In this document: piece by piece, positions 9,103-16,880 of the stretch | Layout: every line of letters starts with the position of its first letter | How positions within the stretch are numbered: position 1 is the first letter of the stretch | NCBI RefSeq assembly: GCF_923079645.1 | Contig: NZ_CAKLPY010000001.1 | Coordinates: 248,001-312,000, forward strand | DNA: 64,000 bases | Direction: 5' to 3' | Origin: Emticicia aquatica | Lineage (GTDB): Bacteria; Bacteroidota; Bacteroidia; Cytophagales; Spirosomataceae | Program-made: the position numbers and the translations under genes | Notes under the pieces: model-generated | The model's input: only the letters and a program-made list of their open reading frames with translations | Told to the model about the DNA's origin: nothing | Database searches by the model: none

Positions 9103-9136
9103 AAAAAAAACTTGCTCAATAGTAGTTGAGCAAGTT
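9103..9136 (-). terminator. Terminator of LytTR gene
   Basis: Arms AACTTGCTCAA (9109-9119) and TTGAGCAAGTT (9126-9136) with a T tract on the minus strand. It shares its arms with the hairpin at 7955-7987, only the loop differing. Confidence 0.75.
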
Positions 9137-9176
9137 TAGGAAAAAGTTGTATGAACGAATGAGTAGTATGCTAAAT

Positions 9177-9497
9177 CTATGAGATAACCACTTGATTAAC
9201 AGTAATGTGATTTTTAATCAAACTTATTTTACGACGTGAAACCGCTAGTTTCTTTCCATTTGATAAATGAATTGTAGCTTTTTTGCCATGTTGTTCATAA
9301 TTTTTGATAAATTCAGGGTTTAATAAAAATGATTTATGAATACGTAAAAAACCAGCAAGTCTAGTATCTGTTTCATGCTTTTTTAGCGTAGCTGATGAAA
9401 CGATTTTTTTACCACTATTTAGATGAAAAATAGTGTAATTAATGTCCGCTTCGAGATAAGTAATCTCTTGATTTTGAGGTGTTTTAAATGGAGTCAT
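9177..9497 (-). CDS. Standalone LytTR DNA-binding protein
   Basis: 106 residues consisting of little more than a LytTR domain, the beta-sheet DNA-binding fold of AgrA/LytR-type regulators. Signature stretches are LEADINYTIFH, FLRIHKSFLLNPEFI and LAVSRRKI. There is no receiver domain or histidine-kinase partner in cis, so its input is unknown. It is divergent from the lipoprotein/two-component cassette at 9882 and upstream of the collagen-like lipoprotein on the same strand; either could be its target. A second LytTR-only protein lies at 42262. Confidence 0.88.
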   Translation of the reverse strand: MTPFKTPQNQEITYLEADINYTIFHLNSGKKIVSSATLKKHETDTRLAGFLRIHKSFLLNPEFIKNYEQHGKKATIHLSNGKKLAVSRRKISLIKNHITVNQVVIS

Positions 9498-9881
9498 AGC
9501 AAGTTGTTTCGGTTCAATCGGGTTACCTTATTTTAGACAAAGGTCGTGTTCAGTTTTAAAGAAATCTATGGGGAAAAGACTGTATTGACTGGGTGTTTTT
9601 ACGGTTTTTATCGAAATGAATGTATAATTAGACAAATTGTGTCAAGTGTCAAACTAAATTATTGCTAGTTTTTCATCCATAAAGAAGGGAAATTATCATA
9701 AACACGGCACTTAGACGGTGTTTTTCACATACACAATAGGGAAAAATACCGTATTTTTAAATGTAAGTGATTAATAATAAGTGATTTATGTGAAAGTAGA
9801 CAAGTTAATCTTGCACCAATGCTTTTAGAAGTGTACTTTTCAGTAAAATTATTGTTTGACCTTTTAAAATATTGAACCAAT
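9498..9881. other. Divergent intergenic region between LytTR and signalling cassette
   Basis: 384 nt without a credible gene. It holds two related blocks: GGGAAAAGACTGTATT at 9571-9586 and AGGGAAAAATACCGTATT at about 9738-9755, each near a copy of GGTGTTTTT. Candidate regulatory DNA only. TAATCTTG near 9806 is a poor -7 match. Confidence 0.35.
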
Positions 9882-10517
9882 ATGAAAAAAACATTTTCAT
9901 TCGTATTTATTTTAATTGCTTTGATATCTTGTAATAAAGAAGCTAAACCCTGGAAAAAACTAACCAAAGAAGAAATTAATGAAATATTGAACCATGATAG
10001 AAGTACGTTAATAGACGCAACGCTATACGATTCAATCTCACGAACACAAAGAGGACCATTTCCGATGAGTCTTGAAGAAGCAAAAAGCTCAATAAGGAGT
10101 TTTTATGGTACTTTAGCTTTACACCCCGAAGAAGCGAAAAAATTGCCTCAGAGTAGTTATGTATTTAATTATGAAACGATTGATAAAATAGCAAAAAAAT
10201 ACAAAGATAGCCTCAGCCTTGAACCTAAAGATTTAAGCATTCGGGTGTATCCTGCATTGGCAAAAGGAGGAAACATGACTTTTATTATTGTATTTGAAAA
10301 CAAAAGAGACTCTACTTTAATTATCAATAGAAATGTGAGTGAATCTATTCCACAAATGGAGATAGAAGATAACATTGGTCCTTGTCCGCCAAAAACAAAT
10401 TGTCCACAAAAAGATTCAGATTTATTTAAAATTGATGAATGGAAAGATTTGTATAAACTCATTCAGAGAGAAGACGAATGGTTATTTAAAGATACCAAAA
10501 CAAAAATTAAAAAGTAA
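9882..10517 (+). CDS. Lipoprotein, first gene of a signalling cassette
   Basis: 211 residues. The signal peptide MKKTFSFVFILIALISC ends with a lipobox Cys at 17, so the protein is lipid-anchored. No known domain is recognised. The body is charged and soluble, and carries a short cysteine-containing loop (GPCPPKTNCPQ) near residue 166-176. Its stop codon is directly followed by the ATG of the membrane protein, and a histidine kinase and response regulator follow. Inference: a periplasmic sensor or ligand-binding component of that two-component pathway. Confidence 0.8.
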   Translation: MKKTFSFVFILIALISCNKEAKPWKKLTKEEINEILNHDRSTLIDATLYDSISRTQRGPFPMSLEEAKSSIRSFYGTLALHPEEAKKLPQSSYVFNYETIDKIAKKYKDSLSLEPKDLSIRVYPALAKGGNMTFIIVFENKRDSTLIINRNVSESIPQMEIEDNIGPCPPKTNCPQKDSDLFKIDEWKDLYKLIQREDEWLFKDTKTKIKK

Positions 10518-11162
10518 ATGTCTAAATACTATATTGTCTATTTTGTAATTATTTTACTCGGCGTCATAGTTGGAATATTTAATTTTTTGAAGCTAAACAA
10601 GAGCAATAAAATTTTTTTATCGCTCTTGTTTATGACCTTATTATCAGAGCTAATGGCATTGAACATTGATAAATTCAATTTGCCTTCAAACTACATTGTT
10701 TATCATATTTTTAATCCGATACAATACATCATTGTGGCTTGGGCTTATTATCAAGAATTTCGGAAGAAACTGATACTCATATCAATGCCAATAATGGTAA
10801 TATGGTCATTGATATTGAGTGTTTTTATTCAGCCGATTACTGAATTTAACTCTTATTATATTTCATTCGAGCTACTGATTTTTACAGCCTTTTCTGTTTA
10901 TTATTTTTTGCTTCTTTTGAGAATTGAAACCGATAACAAATTGAAGGATTATCCGCTATTTTGGATAAGTTGCGGATGGTTACTTTTTAGTGTAGCAAAT
11001 TTGTTTGTATTTGGCACTTATAATTCATTTTTTAAAGAAAATAGCTATATCGAAAGAGTGTTTGCATATATTCGTGTTTTCAGTAATTATATTTTGTATT
11101 CTTTATTTATAGTAGCTTTTTTGGTGAAACAACATACTTTGTTAGGTGATGAAAGGAAATGA
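10518..11162 (+). CDS. Multi-spanning inner-membrane protein of the signalling cassette
   Basis: 214 residues with about six to seven hydrophobic helices (first at residues 4-24, then around 33-48, 60-75, 85-105, 115-130, 150-165 and 185-205). No family recognised. It begins at the base after the lipoprotein stop and overlaps the kinase start by 14 nt, so translation is probably coupled. The following kinase has only one membrane helix and no sensor domain; this protein may supply the membrane sensing part (inference). Confidence 0.8.
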   Translation: MSKYYIVYFVIILLGVIVGIFNFLKLNKSNKIFLSLLFMTLLSELMALNIDKFNLPSNYIVYHIFNPIQYIIVAWAYYQEFRKKLILISMPIMVIWSLILSVFIQPITEFNSYYISFELLIFTAFSVYYFLLLLRIETDNKLKDYPLFWISCGWLLFSVANLFVFGTYNSFFKENSYIERVFAYIRVFSNYILYSLFIVAFLVKQHTLLGDERK

Positions 11163-11952
11163 GGAGATTGTACTTACGTTTGTGATTGGAACTATTATTT
11201 TAATAATTTTAGTTACTTTTATTATCTCTTTTGCTTTGATTTTTCAACGTCGTCAGTTAAAACATCGCCAAGAAAAAATTGCGTTAAAAGCTCAATACGA
11301 CCAAGAAATTCTGACTTCCCAAATTGAAGTTCAAAATACTACTTTACAATATATTGGCCGAGAACTACATGACAATATTGGTCAGTTGCTTTCTGTAGCA
11401 AAAATAAATCTTAATGTACTTGAAGAAACAATACAAGATGTTGATAATGAGGAATTTGTAAAGCAAACAAATGAACTTGTTGACCATGCCATTCAAGATT
11501 TGCGAGCTTTGTCTAAAAGTCTTGATGGTGACTTTGTGCATGATTTTGGCTTGCAAGAAAGTATCGCCCATGAATTACTGCGTATTAGGAAAACAAAGAA
11601 ATTTGAAACCGAACTGACGCTTCGAGGGGAGAAATATACGTTGGGTTATGAACGTGAAATTGTACTTTTTCGTATTGTTCAAGAAATTTTAAATAACGCA
11701 TTGAAGCACTCGCAAGCAAAAAATCTGGAAGTCAATATCAATTATTTACCTGAAACTTTTACGCTACATATAAGTGACAATGGCAGAGGTTTTGACTACG
11801 AAAGTGCTAAGAAAAATGAACTTGCTGAATCAGGTTCGGGTCTAAGAAATATTAAAAGAAGGGCCAATTTGATAAATTTTGATTGTAACATTGAATCGCA
11901 AATAGGAAAAGGAACTAAATATATTTTGACATCAACAAAAAAACTCTTGTAG
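11149..11952 (+). CDS. NarL-type sensor histidine kinase
   Basis: 267 residues: one N-terminal membrane helix (about 8-33), a short coiled linker, a HisKA_3 dimerisation domain with phospho-acceptor H74 in GRELHDNIGQ, and a HATPase domain with N box EILNNALKHS, G1 box DNGRGFD and G2 box GSGLRNIKRR. It has no extracytoplasmic sensor domain, so input must come from partners. ATG at 11149 is preferred over the GTG three bases upstream. It overlaps the membrane-protein gene and is followed after 27 nt by its cognate response regulator. Confidence 0.93.
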   Translation: MKGNEEIVLTFVIGTIILIILVTFIISFALIFQRRQLKHRQEKIALKAQYDQEILTSQIEVQNTTLQYIGRELHDNIGQLLSVAKINLNVLEETIQDVDNEEFVKQTNELVDHAIQDLRALSKSLDGDFVHDFGLQESIAHELLRIRKTKKFETELTLRGEKYTLGYEREIVLFRIVQEILNNALKHSQAKNLEVNINYLPETFTLHISDNGRGFDYESAKKNELAESGSGLRNIKRRANLINFDCNIESQIGKGTKYILTSTKKLL

Positions 11953-11979
11953 CAGGTTGTTGAATAATTTTGGTGGTTT

Positions 11980-12624
11980 ATGATTAAAGTAGCCATTGTA
12001 GATGACCATCATTTGGTGGCAAAAGCGATTTCGGGTTTGATCCAAAAACTCGAAAATTATGAAGTGATGTACGAAGTTGAAAATGGCAAAGAGCTGTTGC
12101 GTCATTTTAAACTTAAAATGATTCCTGACATCGTTTTGTTAGACATCAATATGCCCGAAATGGATGGTTATGAAACGGCTCTTTGGGTCAAAAATAATTA
12201 TCCAGAGGTAAAGGTTTTAGCATTATCAATGTACGACAAGGAAGAAGCCATTATCGGAATGCTACGCAATGGAGCGAGAGGATATTTGTTGAAAGGTTGC
12301 CGCCCTTCTGAATTGAAAAATGCTTTAGATGCCATTGTTGAAAAAGGATTTTACTATACAGAATACGTAACTGACAAGTTAATAAAAGGGCTGAATCCCG
12401 AAAAGATAATTAATCCGATTGAAAAACTTGGACTGAATGAACGCGAAACAGAGTTTATAAAACTGGCTTGTAGTGAACTTACTTATAATGAAATAGCCGA
12501 TAAAATGTGTGTAAGCCCACGAACTGTTGATGGTTACCGTGAGCAAGTTTTTTCAAAACTTAATGCAAAAACACGTGTTGGAGTAGTTATGGAAGCCATC
12601 AAGTTAGGTTTAGTGGTGGTTTAA
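11980..12624 (+). CDS. NarL/FixJ-family response regulator
   Basis: 214 residues. The receiver domain has acidic residues D8-D9, phospho-acceptor D55 (LLDINMP) and the conserved Lys in YLLKG. A LuxR-type helix-turn-helix occupies about residues 150-207 (LNERETEFIKLA to CVSPRTVDGYREQVFSKL). Cognate partner of the kinase just upstream. Targets are unknown; autoregulation is possible. Confidence 0.95.
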   Translation: MIKVAIVDDHHLVAKAISGLIQKLENYEVMYEVENGKELLRHFKLKMIPDIVLLDINMPEMDGYETALWVKNNYPEVKVLALSMYDKEEAIIGMLRNGARGYLLKGCRPSELKNALDAIVEKGFYYTEYVTDKLIKGLNPEKIINPIEKLGLNERETEFIKLACSELTYNEIADKMCVSPRTVDGYREQVFSKLNAKTRVGVVMEAIKLGLVVV

Positions 12625-12685
12625 TAACTATTTTGAGTCAAAATTGTCTTTATTATTGAAATCAATAAGCTATATAATCTTTCGC

Positions 12686-12715
12686 TTGTTTTTTCAAATT
12701 CCTTTATTATCTTTG
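12686..12715 (+). promoter_or_regulatory. Bacteroidota-type promoter of the alpha-E gene
   Basis: TTG at 12686-12688, a 19-nt spacer and TATCTTTG at 12708-12715 fit the primary-sigma consensus of this phylum. Transcription would begin near 12722, about 20 nt before the ATG, so the Anbu cluster starts independently of the response regulator. Confidence 0.65.
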
Positions 12716-12744
12716 GTCTTCTTCATTAAAAACCAAAGAAAATT

Positions 12745-13707
12745 ATGTTGAGTCGTGTCGCCAATTCTATTTATTGGATTAATCGCTATATTGAGCGAGC
12801 CGAAAATTACGCCCGTTTTGTGAGTGTAAACCTTAATCTAACTCTTGATGCCCCTGGTATTTTAACCGAACAATGGGAGCCTTTGCTTATTGCTACTGCT
12901 GATAATTACGGATTCTTTGAGCATCACACCGTTGCAGACCGAGACACAGTAATCGACTACATGACTTTCGATAAACGAAACCCTAATTCAATTTATAGTT
13001 GCCTCGCTTATGCTCGTGAAAATGCCCGCACGATTCGTGAAAGCATTACCAAAGAAATGTGGGAGCATATCAATATGTTTTATCTGAAAATATCAGAAAC
13101 ACAGTCTACAAAAAACTGGGAAGTTGAGCAACTACAACAGTTTTTTGAAGAAATAAAAGATGGCTGTCAGCTATTTTTTGGTATTATTGATTCGACTGTT
13201 ACTCGAAACGAAGGGTTTCATTTTGGCCGTTTAGGACGTTTTTTGGAACGAGCAGATAAAACATCAAGATTTCTTGATGTGCGGTATTTTACACTTTTGC
13301 CAGACGACCAAGCTATTGGCTCACCACAAGAATTATTGATTTGGACTTCAGTGCTGAAATCGGTAAGTGCTTTCAATATGTATCGTCAGCAATATCGTGT
13401 TATTAATCCATCTCACATTGTTGAGTTTTTGGTATTAGATAAAAGTTTTCCTCGCTCTATTTTTTATTGTATTCGTCAAGCAGAATTGTCATTATACCAA
13501 ATTTCGGGTCGAGAACTAACCAATGGATATTCAAATTTGGCCGAAAAAGAAATTACTCGCCTTCGTCATGAAATTGAGTTTACTGAAGTTGGAGATATTT
13601 TCAAGAAAGCTTTACATCCTTACTTGGACGAGTTTCAAATTAAAAATAATGTAGCCGCTAAAGAAATTTTTAATACTTATTTTGACTTAAAATTGGTTGA
13701 AGCGTAA
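12745..13707 (+). CDS. Alpha-E domain protein (DUF403)
   Basis: 320-residue all-helical alpha-E protein. The N-terminus MLSRVANSIYWINRYIERAENYARF is the family signature, and RLGRFLERADKTSRFLD around residue 165-180 is the second hallmark. In many bacteria this family is encoded with a circularly permuted ATP-grasp ligase, a transglutaminase and the Anbu peptidase, and is proposed to work in synthesis or processing of a peptide tag. Two of these partners follow here; the ATP-grasp gene does not precede it. Biochemical role unproven. Confidence 0.93.
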   Translation: MLSRVANSIYWINRYIERAENYARFVSVNLNLTLDAPGILTEQWEPLLIATADNYGFFEHHTVADRDTVIDYMTFDKRNPNSIYSCLAYARENARTIRESITKEMWEHINMFYLKISETQSTKNWEVEQLQQFFEEIKDGCQLFFGIIDSTVTRNEGFHFGRLGRFLERADKTSRFLDVRYFTLLPDDQAIGSPQELLIWTSVLKSVSAFNMYRQQYRVINPSHIVEFLVLDKSFPRSIFYCIRQAELSLYQISGRELTNGYSNLAEKEITRLRHEIEFTEVGDIFKKALHPYLDEFQIKNNVAAKEIFNTYFDLKLVEA

Positions 13708-13806
13708 ATGAATCAAGAATTGGGAATTAGGAATGCTAGTTTTTCTTTATTTTTACCTCAATTTTTAGCCAATACCATATTTTATTCATCATTCTTAATT
13801 TAAAAA

Positions 13807-14538
13807 ATGACTTTCTGCCTAGGAGTAAAAGTAGCCAAAGGAATTGTTGCCATTGCCGACACCCGAATTACATCGGGAAGTGAAGTTTCGAGCAATAAAA
13901 AAATATTTGTTCATCAATCACCTCATCATTCATTGTTTATCATGACTGCTGGGCTGCGTTCGGTGCGAGATAAAGCCATTACTTATTTTAAGGAAGTTTT
14001 AGAAGAACAAGACACTAAGTTTGATAAACTTTATAAAGCGGTCAATGCTTTTGGAGAAATGGTAAAACGTGTGGCCGTTGAAGACAAAGCGTCACTTCGT
14101 GAAGCAGGTTTATCGTTTAATTTGTCGGCCGTTATCGGAGGACAGCTCGAAAAAGACGAAGAACATAAGTTATATATGTTGTATCCAGAAGGAAATTGGA
14201 TTGAGGTTACTGAAGGTTCGCCATTTATTATTATTGGTCAGCCAAATTATGGAAAACCGATATTATATAGAAATCTAAAATACAATACTTCATTACAAGA
14301 AGTATTGAAACTTGGTTTTTTGGCGTTTGATTCTACGCGTGTAAGTGCCAATGATGTTGATTTTCCGATTGATGTAATTTTGTGCGAAAAAGATAGTTTC
14401 AAAATAGCTGAACAACGCTACGAAAAAACAGATTTGGAACAAATTTCGTATCAATGGAATGCACTTTTGAATGCTTCAGTACAAAAATTACCAACCGATT
14501 GGATGGAGCCGATTTTTACGAAATCATTAGAAATATAA
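13807..14538 (+). CDS. Anbu, proteasome-related Ntn-hydrolase peptidase
   Basis: 243 residues of the Anbu (ancestral beta subunit) family, COG3484, related to HslV and proteasome beta subunits. After Met removal the N-terminal residue would be Thr (MTFCLGVKV), the expected nucleophile; DTRIT near 19-23 and the Lys of NKKIF near 32-34 match the catalytic Asp and Lys. Known Anbu assemblies form an open helical or ring-like oligomer without a dedicated unfoldase. It lies between alpha-E and transglutaminase genes, its usual company. The substrate is unknown. Confidence 0.93.
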   Translation: MTFCLGVKVAKGIVAIADTRITSGSEVSSNKKIFVHQSPHHSLFIMTAGLRSVRDKAITYFKEVLEEQDTKFDKLYKAVNAFGEMVKRVAVEDKASLREAGLSFNLSAVIGGQLEKDEEHKLYMLYPEGNWIEVTEGSPFIIIGQPNYGKPILYRNLKYNTSLQEVLKLGFLAFDSTRVSANDVDFPIDVILCEKDSFKIAEQRYEKTDLEQISYQWNALLNASVQKLPTDWMEPIFTKSLEI

Positions 14539-14548
14539 AAACAACTTG

Positions 14549-14587
14549 TAGCACACCGATTTTAATAAGTGTAAAATCAGTGTGCTA
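14549..14587 (+). terminator. Hairpin between Anbu and transglutaminase genes
   Basis: 16-nt arms TAGCACACCGATTTTA and TAAAATCAGTGTGCTA with one mismatch and a 7-nt loop. It lacks a proper T tract, so it may be a weak terminator, processing site or mRNA-stabilising element that sets the ratio of the two products. Confidence 0.5.
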
Positions 14588-14626
14588 TTTGATTGAAAAT
14601 TCACGCTTTAATTAGGAAGAAATAAA

Positions 14627-15466
14627 ATGGTTTTAAGCGTAGAACATACTTTGCATTACATTTATTCAAATCCTGTTTTGCTGACGCCTCACACGATTTA
14701 TCTAACTCCGAAAGCATCTCCAAATCAAGAAATAAATACTTATTTGCTTGATATTCAGCCAGTTCCAAATCTGTTATTTAAGAATATTGACGTAGAAGGG
14801 AATGCCCAATTTGTAGCTTTTTTTAACTCATCTTGCGATAAATTGAGTTTTAAGGCAACATTTGAAATTGTATCAGAGACTTTTAATCCTTATCACTTCA
14901 TTTATTTTCCATTTGAATCCGAAAAACTGCCTTTCAAATATCCCGAAAAAGAACGTTCTTCTTTGAGTTCGTATCTAACGCAAGAAGGAGTAACCACACT
15001 TATTGACCAATTTGCTCGACAAATTGCTTCAGAAGCAGATTGGAAAACGACTGATTTTTTGGTAAATATTTCAAGATATATTCGAGCAAATTTTATCTAT
15101 GAAAAACGTCTTGAAGGTGTAGCAAATTCGCCAGAAAGAACGCTAATTACCCGAAAAGGCACTTGCCGAGATTATGCAGTTTTGATGATTGCAGCTTGTA
15201 AATCACTCGGTATTGCGGCTCGATTTGTGAGTGGTTATTGCTTTGGAAGTGCGTTACAAGAACACGAATTACATGCGTGGGTGGAAGTTTATCTGCCTGG
15301 TGCTGGTTGGCGTGGATTTGACCCAACCGAAGGTAAAATAGTTGACAATCAGTATATTACATTGGCTTCTTCAGCGGAAGCTGAACTCATAAATCCTGTA
15401 CGTGGAGGTTTTAGAGGAAATACAAGTTCAGTACTTAATGCTTTTGTAAACATTCAACAAAAGTAG
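14627..15466 (+). CDS. Transglutaminase-like cysteine protease (Anbu cluster)
   Basis: 279 residues: bacterial transglutaminase-like N-terminal beta domain (about 1-85), then a transglutaminase core with the complete catalytic triad C180 (RKGTCRDYAVL), H216 (ELHAWVEVY) and D232 (FDPTEG). No signal peptide, so cytoplasmic. In the predicted Anbu/alpha-E/ATP-grasp system the enzyme is thought to hydrolyse or transfer peptide amide bonds; this is inference from conserved neighbourhoods. Confidence 0.93.
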   Translation: MVLSVEHTLHYIYSNPVLLTPHTIYLTPKASPNQEINTYLLDIQPVPNLLFKNIDVEGNAQFVAFFNSSCDKLSFKATFEIVSETFNPYHFIYFPFESEKLPFKYPEKERSSLSSYLTQEGVTTLIDQFARQIASEADWKTTDFLVNISRYIRANFIYEKRLEGVANSPERTLITRKGTCRDYAVLMIAACKSLGIAARFVSGYCFGSALQEHELHAWVEVYLPGAGWRGFDPTEGKIVDNQYITLASSAEAELINPVRGGFRGNTSSVLNAFVNIQQK

Positions 15467-15581
15467 TTTTTTAGATTTTTAGTTTTTTTTATTTACCTTC
15501 GCACACAATTGATTTGATACTGTATTCTAATTTATTATTATCATCAAACACTAAAAACTTACCTAAATAAACAATTAATCA

Positions 15582-16814
15582 ATGGAACGCTTCACAGGAC
15601 TCATCGGTATTGCCCTCATTTTGGGCATCGCTTATTTTATGTCGAACAACCGAAAAGCAATTAATTACAGAACTGTCGGAGTGGGGCTTTTACTTCAGAG
15701 CGGACTGGCCGTATTTATTCTCAAAACATCGCTTGGACAGGCAATTTTTGAATGGCTTGGAAAAAGAATCCAGACTGTTTTGGGTTTGGCCGATAAAGGT
15801 GCTGATTTTGTGTTTGGTCCTTTAGTTAGCCCGTTAATGCTCGGAAAAGTATTTGGTCAAGAAACGATTTTTTTCTTTAAAATTATCCCGACAATTATTT
15901 TTGTGGCTGTATTGGTAAATATTCTTTATCATTTGGGCATTATGCAAAGAGTGGTAGCGGTTTTGGCGAAAGGCGTAAAATGGCTTATGGGCGTAAGCGG
16001 AGCTGAGGCTTTATCAAACGTTGCGAGTGCATTTGTGGGGCAAGTTGAAGCTCAAATCATGATTAAGCCTTACCTCAAAAATATGACTCAAAGTGAGTTG
16101 ATGTCGTCAATGGCAGGAAGTTTTGCTTGTATTGCAGGCGGTGTAATGGCTCTTTATATTTCGTTTGGTGTACCTGCTCCGTACCTTTTAGCAGCGAGTA
16201 TTATGGCTGCTCCTGGAGCTTTGGTTATTGCAAAAATCATTTATCCAGAAACACAAGAATCTGAAACAAAAGGAACTGTAAGTGTAGAAATCAAAAAAGC
16301 ACATGCCAATCTACTTGATGCCATTGCGGCAGGTGCGAGCGAAGGATTGAAAGTTGGTTTCAACGTGATTGCGATGTTGATTGGTTTTATTGCTTTGATT
16401 GCTTTGGTTGACCTTATTTTACATAAAACGGGTATGGTTTGGGGACAAGACAACTTGAGTATGAATTTTATTCTTGGAAAAATATTCTCAGTTTTTGCTT
16501 GGGCAATGGGTGTTCCTTCAAAAGATATTGAAGTGGCTGGTTCGTTGATGGGAACAAAAATGGTTGTTAACGAATTCGTGGCTTACCTCGAATTATTGAA
16601 AATCAAAGGTACACTTGACCCTAAAACGTTGGCAATTACAAGTTTTGCTTTGTGTGGATTTGCTAATTTTAGTTCAATTGCTATTCAAATTGGTGGCATT
16701 GGAGAATTAGCACCAACTCGCCGTCAAGACTTAGCTAAATTGGGCTTCAAAGCATTAATTGCAGGAACTTTAGCAAGTTATTTGTCAGCAACAATTGCGG
16801 GTTTACTGATTTAG
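15582..16814 (+). CDS. nupC: NupC-family concentrative nucleoside transporter
   Basis: 410-residue inner-membrane cation-coupled nucleoside symporter. N-terminal helices (from residue 5), a gate domain, then the transport motifs GQVEAQIMIKPYL and NEFVAYLEL, characteristic of the CNT family, with the C-terminal helix pair. Imports nucleosides for salvage. Monocistronic, ending at a large bidirectional terminator. Confidence 0.95.
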   Translation: MERFTGLIGIALILGIAYFMSNNRKAINYRTVGVGLLLQSGLAVFILKTSLGQAIFEWLGKRIQTVLGLADKGADFVFGPLVSPLMLGKVFGQETIFFFKIIPTIIFVAVLVNILYHLGIMQRVVAVLAKGVKWLMGVSGAEALSNVASAFVGQVEAQIMIKPYLKNMTQSELMSSMAGSFACIAGGVMALYISFGVPAPYLLAASIMAAPGALVIAKIIYPETQESETKGTVSVEIKKAHANLLDAIAAGASEGLKVGFNVIAMLIGFIALIALVDLILHKTGMVWGQDNLSMNFILGKIFSVFAWAMGVPSKDIEVAGSLMGTKMVVNEFVAYLELLKIKGTLDPKTLAITSFALCGFANFSSIAIQIGGIGELAPTRRQDLAKLGFKALIAGTLASYLSATIAGLLI

Positions 16815-16826
16815 TTTTGAACGAAT

Positions 16827-16874
16827 AAAAACAAAAAGGGTGAATAAAATATTTTATTCACCCTTTTTGTTTTT
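16827..16874. terminator. Bidirectional terminator, perfect 24-bp inverted repeat
   Basis: Perfect 48-nt palindrome with no spacer, core AAAAAGGGTGAATAAAAT and its complement, between convergent nupC and the M16 peptidase gene. T tracts end both arms. Confidence 0.88.
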
Positions 16875-16880
16875 ATCAAA

